From: Caldalkalibacillus mannanilyticus JCM 10596
GTDB taxonomy: Bacteria; Bacillota; Bacilli; Caldalkalibacillales; JCM-10596
Length of the DNA: 64,000 nucleotides
Assembly (NCBI RefSeq): GCF_000615945.1
Contig: NZ_BAMO01000007.1
Coordinates: 1-64,000, forward strand
Direction of reading: 5' to 3'
The translations under genes and the position numbers were made by a program. Positions 31,013 through 40,969 of the stretch are shown here, piece after piece; the stretch's first letter is position 1, and each line of letters begins with the position of its first letter. A model generated the notes under the pieces. It was not told the DNA's origin, ran no database searches, and was given only the letters and a program-made list of their open reading frames with translations.

Positions 31013-31765
31013 TTATCTTTCATTGCTGAGCTCTTCTTCTTGAGCCCTAACCATTTTCTTATAGGAGAGATGAGAAAGTAGAATACTCACCTCATACAAA
31101 ATGATCAGCGGCAGTGTGACAAAAAGATGGGATAACAAATCAGGCGGCGTAATAATCGCTGCAATGACAAAAAGAGCAAAGTACGCAAATTTTCTTATCT
31201 TCCTTAACAATACTGGATTGACAACTCCTAACCTGGTCAAAAACAGCATGAGCAAAGGCATTTGAAACAAGAAGCCAAAAGGGATAATTAAGGTAAATAA
31301 GAAGCTAAAATAACTAGCCATTCCATACATTTCCTGCGCCCCAAGCTGCTCCGCAATATTCATCATAAACCCGACCACAAAAGGAAAAAGCCAAAAATAA
31401 CCGAAGGACAGTCCAATAATAAAGAGCAGGATTCCTCCTGGGATATAGCTTAATGTGACCCTTCTTTCCTTCACTGTCAATCCTGGACTGACAAAGGCCC
31501 AGATTTGATACAAGGCAAAAGGGAAGGTAATCACAATACCTAAAGCCATCGCAAATTGAAGATAGACTCGAAAAGCATCTGTTAAACCAATAACAACCCA
31601 ATCTATAGATTGGGCAACATCCTGAAGCTTTAAATAATTGATCACTGTAGGGGCTAAATAAAAGCCGAGCACCATGGATAAAACAAAAAGGAGCAAAATA
31701 TAGATTACTCTTTTTCGCAGTTCACCAACATGCTCCCACACATTCATTTGGCTCTGTTCTGACAT
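31013..31765 (-). CDS. tatC: Twin-arginine translocase subunit TatC
   Basis: 250 residues, six transmembrane helices, the receptor subunit for folded proteins with twin-arginine signals. MNVWEHVGELRKRVIYILL (cytoplasmic N-terminus), the conserved YQIWAFVSPGLTVKERR and the FLFQMPLLMLFLTRLGVV segment are the family marks. It lies after tatA, with an AAGGATGG site. The charged C-terminal tail ends in EEELSNER. Confidence 0.96.
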   Translation of the reverse strand: MSEQSQMNVWEHVGELRKRVIYILLLFVLSMVLGFYLAPTVINYLKLQDVAQSIDWVVIGLTDAFRVYLQFAMALGIVITFPFALYQIWAFVSPGLTVKERRVTLSYIPGGILLFIIGLSFGYFWLFPFVVGFMMNIAEQLGAQEMYGMASYFSFLFTLIIPFGFLFQMPLLMLFLTRLGVVNPVLLRKIRKFAYFALFVIAAIITPPDLLSHLFVTLPLIILYEVSILLSHLSYKKMVRAQEEELSNER

Positions 31766-31810
31766 GGCAATCCATCCTTATGATTCGTCAAAAACGTCTT
31801 TCGTTCGTTA

Positions 31811-31981
31811 TTATTTGTCCTTCTTTTTATCGTCTTCATCATCGGTTAAACCCTTTGTTGCATTTTTAAATTCTTTTAGTGTTTTTCCAAACGCTCTTCC
31901 CAATTCAGGAAGCTTATTAGGGCCAAATAAGAGCAGGGCGAAAATCGCAATTAAAACTAAGCTAATGGGTCCAATTGGCAT
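31811..31981 (-). CDS. tatA: Twin-arginine translocase subunit TatA
   Basis: 56 residues: an N-terminal transmembrane helix ([24 protein letters not shown]), the amphipathic helix ([16 protein letters not shown]) and an acidic/basic tail ([10 protein letters not shown]). The [14 protein letters not shown] hinge is diagnostic, and the size matches B. subtilis TatAy. The start lies one base after the rex stop; the ribosome site GGAGGTGA is inside the last rex codons, so translation is coupled. With TatC it forms a minimal two-component Tat system. Confidence 0.95.
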   Translation of the reverse strand: MPIGPISLVLIAIFALLLFGPNKLPELGRAFGKTLKEFKNATKGLTDDEDDKKKDK

Positions 31982-31982
31982 T

Positions 31983-32636
31983 TTATTCACCTCCTGCTTT
32001 TTCTTTATTGAGCGGATAATGCTTTAGAAAGTAGATAAGGGATTGTAGTTCAATTGATAAATCAATATGATGCACCCGAATATGTGGAGGAACATCCAAT
32101 CTTGCAGGTGTAAAGTTTAGGATTCCCTGAATTCCAGCTTTCACTAATAAATCACTCGTTTTTTGTGCTGCCTGTACAGGGACTGTTAGTACAGCGACTA
32201 CACAATCCCCCAAAGGCTCTCGCTCTATCTCATTCAGATCATAAATGTGTACCCCGCTTATTTCCTCTCCGATCTTGCTAGGGTCTACGTCATATGCCCT
32301 GACGATTTCGATATTGTGTGTTTTTTGAAAATTATAATGTAAAAGTGCTGTTCCCAGATTTCCTACCCCTACTAAAATAACGGCTGTTTTGTCATCTTGT
32401 CTTAACGTTTCACGAAAAAACTCTAAGAGATAATTCACGTTATAGCCGTATCCTTTTTTTCCAAGAGCACCAAAGCAAGAAAAATCCCTGCGTATGGTTG
32501 CAGCATCCACTTTCACAGCCTCACTTAACTCTGAAGAGGATACTCTTTGCTTGCCTGTTGCCCTTAGATTTTCTAAGAACCGATAGTAAAGAGGTAGCCT
32601 CTTGGCTGTTGCTTGTGGAATGGTATGCTCTCTCAT
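31983..32636 (-). CDS. rex: Redox-sensing transcriptional repressor Rex
   Basis: 217 residues. An N-terminal winged helix ([54 protein letters not shown]) is followed by a Rossmann NAD(H)-binding domain ([18 protein letters not shown]). Rex binds DNA when NADH is low and controls fermentative and respiratory genes. It lies between the molybdenum-cofactor gene and tatA and overlaps the former by four bases. Confidence 0.97.
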   Translation of the reverse strand: MREHTIPQATAKRLPLYYRFLENLRATGKQRVSSSELSEAVKVDAATIRRDFSCFGALGKKGYGYNVNYLLEFFRETLRQDDKTAVILVGVGNLGTALLHYNFQKTHNIEIVRAYDVDPSKIGEEISGVHIYDLNEIEREPLGDCVVAVLTVPVQAAQKTSDLLVKAGIQGILNFTPARLDVPPHIRVHHIDLSIELQSLIYFLKHYPLNKEKAGGE

Positions 32637-33138
32637 TCACTATGTCCCCCCAGTTCAAACACCTCACGTTTACCCTGTAGTATCATAAGTGCGTTAGGAA
32701 GCTGATCTAAAATCGATTGTAGGCAATATTTCGCAGCATCAGGTGCGCCGGGAAGGTTAATAATTAAGGTGTTTCCCCGCGTTCCGCATAAGGCTCTTGT
32801 TAACATGGCTTGACGAGAAAAAGACATGGTTTGTCGTCTCATTTCCTCTGCCATCCCCGGAATAATACGATCAATGACTAATCTTGTCGCTTCCGGAGTG
32901 ACATCCTCAGGACTTAGGCTCGTTCCTCCAACGGTAATTAAAAGATCAGCTTTATGGCGATCCGAAAGCTCAATCATATGTTCCTTAAGGGTTGTAATAC
33001 AATCTGGAGAAACGCGATGAGCAATTATTTCACAATTTAAATTCTCCCGAATCACTTCCTGCACAACAGGACCTGCGTCGTCCACCCTTTCTCCTCTAGA
33101 TGCTCGATCACTTGATGTTATCATGCTACTCTCCACAT
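32633..33138 (-). CDS. MoaB/Mog-family molybdopterin protein, probable start frameshift
   Basis: About 168 residues. The molybdopterin-binding core is clear: [21 protein letters not shown] and [22 protein letters not shown]. As read, translation could start at GTG 33136 ([11 protein letters not shown]). The family begins MWRVGILTSSDR, and ATGTGGAGAGTAGC directly upstream encodes MWRVA in the adjoining frame, preceded by AAGGAGGAG. One extra A near 33124 would join MWRVA to [13 protein letters not shown] therefore extend to 33138. Role: adenylation of molybdopterin in cofactor synthesis, next to moaC. Confidence 0.85.
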
Positions 33139-33157
33139 TTTTTGGCTCCTCCTTCAG

Positions 33158-33640
33158 CTATTTCACGTCGATAATCTCCACTTTTCCGCCCGTCTTTTGA
33201 ACCAAGTAAGTGGGTCCTATGACCATTCCTTTATCTACTGCTTTACACATATCATAAATCGTTAAAGCACAAACAGAGGCAGCCGTAAGGGCTTCCATCT
33301 CTACCCCGGTTTTTCCGTTTGTCTTTACCTCTACTTCAATCTTGATCGTGCCTTTTGTTTCACAGCGTTCCGTTGAAAAATGAATATTCACTCCCGTTAA
33401 TGCCAGAGGATGACACATAGGAATAATGTTCGAGGTCTGCTTGGCTGCCATAACCCCAGCAACCTGAGCAACTGCAAGCACATCCCCTTTCCCAATCTTA
33501 CCTTCCTCCAGCTTATTCAATACCTCTAAAGTCATTTGTACCTGACTGACAGCGGTGGCTGCTCTAGAGGTTTCGTTTTTTGCAGATATATCAACCATAC
33601 GGGCTCTGCCTTGGTCGTTAAAATGTGTAAAGGTTGACAT
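33158..33640 (-). CDS. moaC: Cyclic pyranopterin monophosphate synthase (MoaC)
   Basis: 160 residues. Acts after MoaA in the first step of molybdenum cofactor synthesis. [23 protein letters not shown] at the start, [12 protein letters not shown] (active-site residues) and [28 protein letters not shown] are the conserved blocks. No moaA gene is in the window. The mog-type gene follows by about 20 nt. Confidence 0.96.
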   Translation of the reverse strand: MSTFTHFNDQGRARMVDISAKNETSRAATAVSQVQMTLEVLNKLEEGKIGKGDVLAVAQVAGVMAAKQTSNIIPMCHPLALTGVNIHFSTERCETKGTIKIEVEVKTNGKTGVEMEALTAASVCALTIYDMCKAVDKGMVIGPTYLVQKTGGKVEIIDVK

Positions 33641-33778
33641 GGAGTGCCCCTCCCTTTTTCGTCATTCTCTTTTATTCTACACGATTTCACAAAGGTTGTC
33701 TTCTACTGTGTTCAGGACAATTGATAAATTTGTGAACTTTGTTAAACTGTAATTATGAAATAAGAGGTGAGGAATAAA

Positions 33779-35725
33779 ATGATCTTATTACAAGCACATA
33801 ATATATCAAAATCATATGGAGTCCTCCCTATTCTTACCAACATCCAATTAGAAATACGTTCAGGAGAACGAATCGGTCTAGTGGGTGTGAATGGAGCTGG
33901 GAAGTCAACCTTATTAAAAATTATTACAGGCGAATTGTCCTATAATTCTGGTGAGATTATGAAATCCAAGGAAGTTGAAATAGGATACCTCGCTCAGAAT
34001 AGTGGTCTAGAATCTTCTCTTAGCATCTGGGATGAAATGAAAAAAGTGTTTGCTTCTCTTATAGAACAAGAAAAAGCCCTGCGTGAGATGGAACAAAAAA
34101 TGGCAGATCCAACAATAATGGATCAGTCTAGCCTCTATGAAAAATTATTGGAGGAATACTCTCGTCGCTCGGTGGAGTTCAAGGAACAAGGAGGCTACCA
34201 ATACGAAGCTCTTATTCGTAATGTGCTACATGGACTTCGTTTCGCTCAAAAGGATTACAATGATCCCATCTCTTCTCTGAGCGGTGGTCAAAAGACACGA
34301 CTTGCCCTTGCCAAACTTTTGCTACAACAGCCTGCTATTCTGATTCTTGATGAGCCTACCAACTATCTCGATTTAGAAACCTTGGCGTGGTTAGAACAGT
34401 TCCTTCAATCTTACCCAGGCGGATTGCTTATTGTTTCCCACGATCGATATTTTTTAGATGCTCTCGTCAATGTGATCTATGAGATCGAAAGAACCAAAGC
34501 GACGAAATATGGAGGGAACTACTCTCGTTTCTTAGAGCAAAAAGCAGAGAGATTTGAGCAAGAACTGAAGCTATTTAAAAAGCAACAAAAAGAAATAGAA
34601 AAACTCGAAGACTTTGTGCAACGGAATATGGCGAGAGCTTCAACCACGAAACGAGCTCAAAGCAGGCAAAAACAATTAGAACGAATGGAGAAGGTAGATC
34701 GACCACAAGGAGATTTGAAATCTGCTTCCTTCGCTTTTGGTATTGAAAAACAAAGTGGAAATGATGTCCTGAAGCTGATGGATGTCGGGGTAGGATATCC
34801 CGAGCAAGCCCCGCTTGCCCAACATATTCAATTCGAGGTCTATAGAGGGGATAGCATTGCCATTGTCGGGCCCAATGGTGTAGGAAAAACAACCCTCCTT
34901 AAAACCATTATGGGAGAAATTGAAGCAAAGGAAGGCACGATTCAAAAAGGAGCTAATGTCACCATCGCTTACTATGACCAAGAGCAAAACAAGCTCCGTT
35001 CGAATAAAACTGTTCTTCAGGAAATATGGGATGATTATCCTCATATGCTGGAAAAAGAAGTTCGGGGTCTGTTAGGTCAGTTTCTATTTAGCGGGGATGA
35101 TGTCTTAAAGCTGGTTTCAGATCTGAGCGGTGGCGAAAAAGCGCGACTTTCTTTGGCTAAGCTTCTTTTACAGAAAGCCAATGTCTTAATCCTGGACGAG
35201 CCTACCAACCATTTGGACATCTATAGCAAAGAGGTTCTAGAGGAAGCCCTGCTGGACTACCCTGGAACTCTCTTATTTGTTTCACATGATCGCTATTTTC
35301 TCAATCGTATGGCGACCAAAGTGGTCGAAATCTCCGCTAGCGGTTCAGAAATGTACCTGGGAGATTATGATTACTATGTGCACAAAAAGAAGGAGCTTGA
35401 AGAAATTAAAAGCTTGAAGCTGAAAGAAGCATCACAAAAAAATGCCTTATCTCCTGAGCCGATCAAAGAGCAGAAGGATAAAGAAAGCTACGAGCGCGAA
35501 AAAGAAAAACAAAAGCAGCAAAGACAACGTGAAAGAAAGAAAGCCCAGCTGGAAGAGAGCATTGAAAAGCACGAACAACAAATTAAGGAATTGGAAGAAG
35601 CCCTCTGTCTTCCTGAGATTTATCAGGATTATGAAAAGTCAGCCGAAATCCAAGGAAATCTAGACTCATTAAAAGCTGAACTAGATCAATTCATTGAAGA
35701 GTGGACCTTCCTAGAAGAAGAATAA
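33779..35725 (+). CDS. ydiF: ABC-F family ATPase (YdiF-like)
   Basis: About 648 residues, two ATPase domains and no membrane part. Walker A motifs GVNGAGKST (about residue 38) and GPNGVGKTT (about 365), signatures LSGGQKTRLALAKLL and LSGGEKARLSLAKLL, and Walker B LDEPTNYLDLET and LDEPTNHLDIYS. A Lys/Glu-rich coiled coil closes the protein. ABC-F proteins act on the ribosome. The gene order with moaC, rex, tat and groESL equals that of B. subtilis ydiF. ATG 33779 follows AGAGGTGAGG and is preferred to the GTG at 33767. Confidence 0.92.
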   Translation: MILLQAHNISKSYGVLPILTNIQLEIRSGERIGLVGVNGAGKSTLLKIITGELSYNSGEIMKSKEVEIGYLAQNSGLESSLSIWDEMKKVFASLIEQEKALREMEQKMADPTIMDQSSLYEKLLEEYSRRSVEFKEQGGYQYEALIRNVLHGLRFAQKDYNDPISSLSGGQKTRLALAKLLLQQPAILILDEPTNYLDLETLAWLEQFLQSYPGGLLIVSHDRYFLDALVNVIYEIERTKATKYGGNYSRFLEQKAERFEQELKLFKKQQKEIEKLEDFVQRNMARASTTKRAQSRQKQLERMEKVDRPQGDLKSASFAFGIEKQSGNDVLKLMDVGVGYPEQAPLAQHIQFEVYRGDSIAIVGPNGVGKTTLLKTIMGEIEAKEGTIQKGANVTIAYYDQEQNKLRSNKTVLQEIWDDYPHMLEKEVRGLLGQFLFSGDDVLKLVSDLSGGEKARLSLAKLLLQKANVLILDEPTNHLDIYSKEVLEEALLDYPGTLLFVSHDRYFLNRMATKVVEISASGSEMYLGDYDYYVHKKKELEEIKSLKLKEASQKNALSPEPIKEQKDKESYEREKEKQKQQRQRERKKAQLEESIEKHEQQIKELEEALCLPEIYQDYEKSAEIQGNLDSLKAELDQFIEEWTFLEEE

Positions 35726-35768
35726 AGCCACTAATAAAGCGGCTGGTACACACTCACAGCACAAATCG

Positions 35769-35801
35769 CCCCTTGCTACCTTACGTAGGAAGGGGTTTTT
35801 T
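35769..35801 (+). terminator. Terminator after the ABC-F gene
   Basis: CCCCTT-GCTACCTTACGTAGG-AAGGGG hairpin followed by six T, 45 nt after the stop. Confidence 0.88.
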
Positions 35802-35820
35802 GAGCGCCTAGCACTTACAA

Positions 35821-38117
35821 CTAATCTTTAAAGCGCAAAAAGATATACGGAAAGGTAACATACATCATGGTTGTCGCTGCGGCAACAATCCCTGAATCAT
35901 TGACCAGCAGGATCAGTACGGCACCCACGACAATGGATTGAAAGCCGTGAAGCCAAGGATCATTGCGCACGATATCCTGCCGATGTTTCCGATACCAGAA
36001 CAAAAAGAGAAGTAAGACAATAAAGCTGGTGACAAAAAGCTTCCCCCACAAAGAAACACGAATCAGCTTGAGATTCATTTCTAGCTTACGATAAACGATC
36101 TGTCTAATGGGCTCCCATTCTCCACTAACAAGCAATCTAACTACACTCCCAATATGGGTGTGCTCACTCTGGAGATGGAGGTAGCCAATGAAGCCAATAA
36201 TAGCAAACAAAAGGATTGAAAAAGAAAGCAGATGCTTCCAACTACACTTTACTCTTAAAAAAAGAAAGATAGAACATAAAAAAGTCAGCAATGAAGCGAG
36301 TGTCGCACCAGCATTTGTACCGTATTGTGGAGCGGCCATAAAATATAAAAGGATCAAAAACATCAGACTCACTGCAACGATAAAAGAACGCCCTACTTTT
36401 TGAGGCTCCCCTATTTCCGTCTTTTTCTTTTGCATTAACCAGACATAGACCCCAGTTACCCCTAACAAGGAGCTTCCAAGCAAGATCCCCGCATACTCAT
36501 TACCCAAGCCATAATATCTTGCACCAATCATAGGATCATAGCCTAAAAAGGATCTTTTCATCCACAAGCTTCCCTGCAACAAATCATAGACAATGACGAT
36601 ACTGTTTACTAGACCAATCAGGGCGAGGAAAAGCGAATTATCCATCAGTTTTTTTAAACAAATGCTTAAAAGCATGGAACTAAGCAAGAGAACAACAATC
36701 CACAGCCATGCATGCAGATAAAGGATCAACGGAGTTATCCACAGGAAGAATAGGGGGGAGAGCAGAATCGTCCCCACCAAAATCTGAATATGCTGAACCG
36801 CTTTTTGGTCTCGAAAGAACCACCAATAAACCGTTGTTGCTACGAGTAAAAGGATAACTAAAGAAACATAAATCGTGATAATCCATCGTCGTTCCTGATA
36901 AATCGTAAACAAGTAGTCCAAATGGCTTTGCCAAGGCTTCAAATTCAATTGTCCATCAGTGTAATGTAGCCATTCTGTTGATGCTGTGGATATCTGATTC
37001 TCAGCCTCCTTACTAGGAACGATCCCTTTGCCGACTAGCTCGGATGGCTGCTCTATTGAATAGAACTCTAGGATACTCGCGATAAGGTCAACATTAGCTA
37101 CAATGCCCTTTTGTTTTGTTGTTGCGGATAATAAGACCTCATGCTTTTGCCCCTTTTGCCATGTCACCAAGGGAGCCAAGTGCTTACCCTGACGCAGAGA
37201 TTCTTTGGATACCATGGGAGAAAGCAACCAGATTGCCAGCCCTTCCTCCTGGTATTGCTGTTGTCCTTGCTCGGCAATGCTTGAAAAAAAAGCACTTACC
37301 TCCTCCAGCCATCTCTTCTTCGTCCTTTCCAGTTGTAAAGGAGAGAGAAACTCCTTTTCAGCTTCGATGCGTTCTAGATCTCCTAGCTCGATGACAGTAA
37401 AAGAACGGGGATAAGTAGACCAAATCTCCTGTAATGCTACTATTATTTTTTCCCAATCGGTGACCCACCCTGTAGGAAATTGCAGGTCTTTACGTAAACT
37501 CTCTTTGTCAATAAGTCCATTGGCTTCCCCAGCAAAATTCATTACGAACGTAGCAGCCAGTCTCTGCCTCTGTTCAAACACATCACTATTACCAAAGGCG
37601 GCTGTATAAATCCCCTGTTGATCTAAGGTTTCTCCTAACCAGCCCGGCCCTGTCTGGATGTTTCCTTTTGTCCTTGTCCATTCTTCCTGTAAACGATAGA
37701 TCTCTGGGTGGACAATCTCCTTAGCAGGTTTTTTACCTGATCTTTGTTGATAAATCTCCCCCGCCTTGCCCTGATCCATCGTTTCCTCTTGTTGATAACC
37801 ATTCCATTCTTTCGTCCCCACTCCAAAGTGACCTGTTGATAACGTGATGACATTGTTGATTACTGACATCTGTCCCCCTGTTCTCATGCTCATGCCTGCT
37901 AGTTGAAGATCCTTCTGAACGGAAGCAGGAATCTGGTGAATCCATAATTCTGTATCATCAAAGCTATATCCCGGGACCAAAAGCAGGACGATATGCCTTT
38001 CATCCCCCTCTTCTTGCTAGCCAAAGCCGTTGCCGAACATGAAAAAAAGAGAAAAATCATACCGATGGCCATCCATAACAACCGAAATAGATTCCTTCTA
38101 GCATTGAATGCACACAT
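35821..38117 (-). CDS. Large membrane protein with alkaline-phosphatase-like N-terminal domain, frameshifted
   Basis: About 765 residues when joined. Signal peptide (LLWMAIGMIFLFFSCSATALA), then an extracytoplasmic domain of about 330 residues beginning HIVLLLVPGYSFDD, and eight to ten transmembrane helices with GARYYGLGNEYAGI and APQYGTNAGATLA in the second half. The opening VLLLVPGYSFDD and later GDLERIEAE look like the start of alkaline-phosphatase-superfamily proteins, but the metal ligands were not identified. The break at about 37996 restores with one G. ATG 38117 follows GGGAGAG. I recognise no named family; it may act in envelope assembly. Confidence 0.65.
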
Positions 38118-38151
38118 GCTGATCTCTCCCTTATATCCGTAAGCTAACAGG

Positions 38152-38269
38152 TTATTCACAGCTTATTCTAACTAGATTGATTCTATTTCATTCAACGATA
38201 TATACTTATCCACAAAAATAAAAACCTGTGGATATACTTTTCCACAGGTTGTGAACAATTTGTGAATAA
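38152..38269. promoter_or_regulatory. Cluster of DnaA-box-like sequences
   Basis: Within 118 bp there are TTATTCACA (38152), TTATCCACA (38206, perfect), TGTGGATAT (38227), TTTTCCACA (38238), TGTGAACAA (38250) and TGTGAATAA (38261). Five differ from the TTATCCACA box or its complement by at most one base. Two of the boxes form the arms of the tsaD terminator hairpin. No dnaA or dnaN gene is near. Confidence 0.5.
38217..38252 (-). terminator. Terminator after tsaD
   Basis: On the minus strand AACCTGTGGA-AAAGTATA-TCCACAGGTT (10-bp perfect arms) is followed by TTTTATTTTTG, about 50 nt past the tsaD stop. Confidence 0.75.
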
Positions 38270-38298
38270 CTTTGTAGATAACTCTAGTGATTCATTGC

Positions 38299-39315
38299 TT
38301 AGCTTAATTCTAAACCAGGATAAGCGTTAAGTGACATAGAGTCCTTTCTTCCTTTTTGAAACGAAATATACCCTGCTCCAGCAATCATGGCAGCGTTATC
38401 TGTGCACAACGAGAAGGGAGGAATCACCAAAGGAATGGATTTCTCCGCACAAGCCAAGGTCAACTGCTGACGAAGAGCTTGATTGGCAGCTACTCCGCCG
38501 GCTAATAGAACTTGTTTGACTCCATACTCATGGGCAGCTCTCAATGTTTTTCCTACTAATACATCGATGACGCTTTGCTGAAAGCTGGCAGCAACATCTT
38601 CAATCACAACACTCGTTCCTTTTTGTTCATGGTTGTGAACATAGTTGAGCACCGCAGATTTCAAGCCACTAAAGCTAAAATCATAGGTATCTGCTTCAAG
38701 CCAAGCTCTCGGGAATGGAATGGATGCCTCTCCCTGTTGAGCCAACCGATCGATATGCGGTCCACCAGGATAGGGAAGCTGTAAAGCACGTGCGACCTTG
38801 TCGTACGCTTCTCCTGCGGCATCATCTCGGGTTTCACCTAGAATCTCGTATTCTCCATGCTCTTTCATTAAGACAAGCTCTGTATGTCCTCCTGAAACCA
38901 CTAGAGTCAGAAGGGGAAAGGCAAACTCTTGGACAAAGCGATTAGCGTAGATATGACCCGCAATGTGATGGACTCCTATCAGCGGAATCCCGTGAGCGAA
39001 GGCAATCGCTTTCGCTGCTGCTACTCCAATCAGCAGGGCCCCTACTAATCCGGGTCCTTTGGTGACAGCAATGGCATCAATGTCTGCCATCGTTACCTTC
39101 GCTTCTTCTAGAGCTTCTTCGATCACTAAGGTAATATGCTCAACATGCCTTCGCGAAGCCACTTCTGGGACCACTCCGCCAAAGCGCTTGTGAATCTCCA
39201 TCTGTGAAGAAACAATGTTCGATAGGATACGGACCCCATTCTCCACAATCGCTACAGAGGTTTCATCACAGCTTGTTTCAATTCCTAAGATTTTAATTGA
39301 TTCCTTTTGTTTCAT
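38299..39315 (-). CDS. tsaD: tRNA N6-adenosine threonylcarbamoyltransferase (TsaD)
   Basis: 338 residues. Transfers the threonylcarbamoyl group to A37 of ANN-decoding tRNAs, with TsaB and TsaE. Metal ligands are in HHIAGHIYA (HxxxH), the ASKHA nucleotide fold in [26 protein letters not shown] and [13 protein letters not shown]. It overlaps the end of rimI by 23 bases and ends the operon thiL-tsaE-tsaB-rimI-tsaD. Confidence 0.98.
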   Translation of the reverse strand: MKQKESIKILGIETSCDETSVAIVENGVRILSNIVSSQMEIHKRFGGVVPEVASRRHVEHITLVIEEALEEAKVTMADIDAIAVTKGPGLVGALLIGVAAAKAIAFAHGIPLIGVHHIAGHIYANRFVQEFAFPLLTLVVSGGHTELVLMKEHGEYEILGETRDDAAGEAYDKVARALQLPYPGGPHIDRLAQQGEASIPFPRAWLEADTYDFSFSGLKSAVLNYVHNHEQKGTSVVIEDVAASFQQSVIDVLVGKTLRAAHEYGVKQVLLAGGVAANQALRQQLTLACAEKSIPLVIPPFSLCTDNAAMIAGAGYISFQKGRKDSMSLNAYPGLELS

Positions 39316-39766
39316 CTAAATTCACCCACATTATAATGGCATCTTCATGATTATCTGTATAATAGCCTTTTCTAATTCCATGCTCCGTAAATCCTAATTT
39401 TTTGTATAAATTCTGTGCGCTTCTATTAGATACTCGAACTTCTAGCGTCATTTTCGCCGCACCATACATCATGGATAAACTGATGATGTGCCTCATCAGG
39501 TATTCTCCAATCTTTCTCCCTCGATACTCTGGGTGTACAGCAACATTGGTAATATGAGCTTCATCTACAATTACCCAGACCCCACAATACCCTACCACCT
39601 TATGTTCCATCTCCGCAATGATATAGTAGGCAAAGTGGTTGTTAATCAGCTCATTATAAAATGCATCTGCGGTCCAGGGAGTGGTAAATGACTGATGTTC
39701 AACCTCTAGGATTCCCGGGATATCTTCCACTTTCATAAGGCGAAAATGAATGTCTTCCTCCACCAT
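39293..39766 (-). CDS. rimI: Ribosomal protein alanine N-acetyltransferase (RimI)
   Basis: About 157 residues from ATG 39766, which has AGGAAGGA upstream. GNAT fold: [45 protein letters not shown] (acetyl-CoA loop) and [14 protein letters not shown]. Acetylates the N-terminus of a ribosomal protein in the known enzymes. Always found near tsaB and tsaD. Confidence 0.92.
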   Translation of the reverse strand: MVEEDIHFRLMKVEDIPGILEVEHQSFTTPWTADAFYNELINNHFAYYIIAEMEHKVVGYCGVWVIVDEAHITNVAVHPEYRGRKIGEYLMRHIISLSMMYGAAKMTLEVRVSNRSAQNLYKKLGFTEHGIRKGYYTDNHEDAIIMWVNLDETKGIN

Positions 39767-39780
39767 GATATCCTTCCTCT

Positions 39781-40497
39781 CTAACAACTTCCTCCTTGAC
39801 GAGCAAGCCAATTGGCTTCCGCTTCAGCTAACTGAAGATATTCTGGTACAAATGAATGTATGTCCGTTTCCTGTCGTGTATGCCACTCTTTCCAAACCAG
39901 CTGAGCTAATTGAGCGGCTCGTGGACGGTGTTCTATTTCCCGAGCGAACCTAATATGATCCCCTAAACCCTGTTCCAGCACTTCACGATGGTGAGACACA
40001 CCTTCTCCAATGAAGAGAAGAGGCTCTTCACTCCCTCTATATTCTTCAATCAAGTCCGTTATTAATTGAAGACGGTCTGCTTGCTGTGGGAGGGCTAATT
40101 CTCTTTCTTCATCCCAGCGATAGATCCCGCGATACACCTGACCACGGCGAGCATCAACAAGTGGAATAATCAAGCCAGATTCATCAGGACGATTTTGGGC
40201 AATCACCTGTAAGCTGGATACACCAGCAAGGGGAATTTGAAGTGTCCATGCCAGCGTTTTGGCGGTCGTCACTCCAATTCGCACACCGGTATATGATCCA
40301 GGTCCCTGAGCCACACCGATCCCTTGAAGTTCCCCCGGCTTAATCTGTAGTTCTTGTAAAAGCTGTTCAATCGCTGGCATCAATCGGAGAGAGTGATTTT
40401 TGGATATGTAGCTATTGATTTCTCCAAGTACCACTCCCTGGTCTATAACGGCAACTCCTAATGGCCAGTTGGATGTGTCCATTACTAATAGCTTCAT
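39781..40497 (-). CDS. tsaB: t6A synthesis partner TsaB
   Basis: 238 residues. A TsaD paralogue without catalytic metal site that scaffolds the TsaD-TsaB-TsaE complex. LLVMDTSNWPLGVAVIDQG, GVAQGPGSYTGVRIGVTTAKTLAW and IIPLVDARRGQVYRGIY are typical. It overlaps tsaE by four bases. Confidence 0.95.
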   Translation of the reverse strand: MKLLVMDTSNWPLGVAVIDQGVVLGEINSYISKNHSLRLMPAIEQLLQELQIKPGELQGIGVAQGPGSYTGVRIGVTTAKTLAWTLQIPLAGVSSLQVIAQNRPDESGLIIPLVDARRGQVYRGIYRWDEERELALPQQADRLQLITDLIEEYRGSEEPLLFIGEGVSHHREVLEQGLGDHIRFAREIEHRPRAAQLAQLVWKEWHTRQETDIHSFVPEYLQLAEAEANWLARQGGSC

Positions 40498-40955
40498 GCC
40501 AGCACCTCTTTTATTAATTGTTCATATCGCTCTCCACGTGGAGTGAAAGAGATTTCTCTCGTCTGTTCACCCATTTTATGAATCTCAATCTCCAGCCGTT
40601 CCTGAGGAATATAGTCTTGGATCATTTGAGGCCACTCGACGACACACACTCCACCGCCATAAAAGTATTCATCGAAGCCTAAATCTTCTGCTTGATCCTC
40701 AAGTCTGTAGGCATCCATATGATACAAGGTTAGTGAGCTGCCTTGATATTCTTTGATAATGGTAAAAGTAGGGCTGTTAACGTGCCTCTTCACTCCTAAT
40801 CCTTTGGCTAAACCTTGCGTAAATGTTGTTTTACCAGCCCCCAGATCCCCGGTCAAAGTGATGACTTCACCACCCACCAAGTGTTTTCCTATCTTCTCAG
40901 CAAGCTGCTTGGTTTCCTCTGAGGAGGTGATCCGTTGCTGAAGCCTCTCTTGCAT
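40494..40955 (-). CDS. tsaE: t6A synthesis ATPase TsaE
   Basis: 153 residues. P-loop GDLGAGKTTFTQGLAKGL (about residue 40) and the C-terminal VVEWPQMIQDYIP are diagnostic. ATP hydrolysis resets the complex of TsaB and TsaD. It lies 14 nt after thiL. Confidence 0.96.
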   Translation of the reverse strand: MQERLQQRITSSEETKQLAEKIGKHLVGGEVITLTGDLGAGKTTFTQGLAKGLGVKRHVNSPTFTIIKEYQGSSLTLYHMDAYRLEDQAEDLGFDEYFYGGGVCVVEWPQMIQDYIPQERLEIEIHKMGEQTREISFTPRGERYEQLIKEVLA

Positions 40956-40969
40956 ACTAAACCCTCTTT

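Noticed and set aside
38152-38269. Chromosomal origin of replication
   Set aside because: The DnaA-box-like cluster is small, and no dnaA, dnaN, rpmH or AT-rich unwinding region is present nearby.
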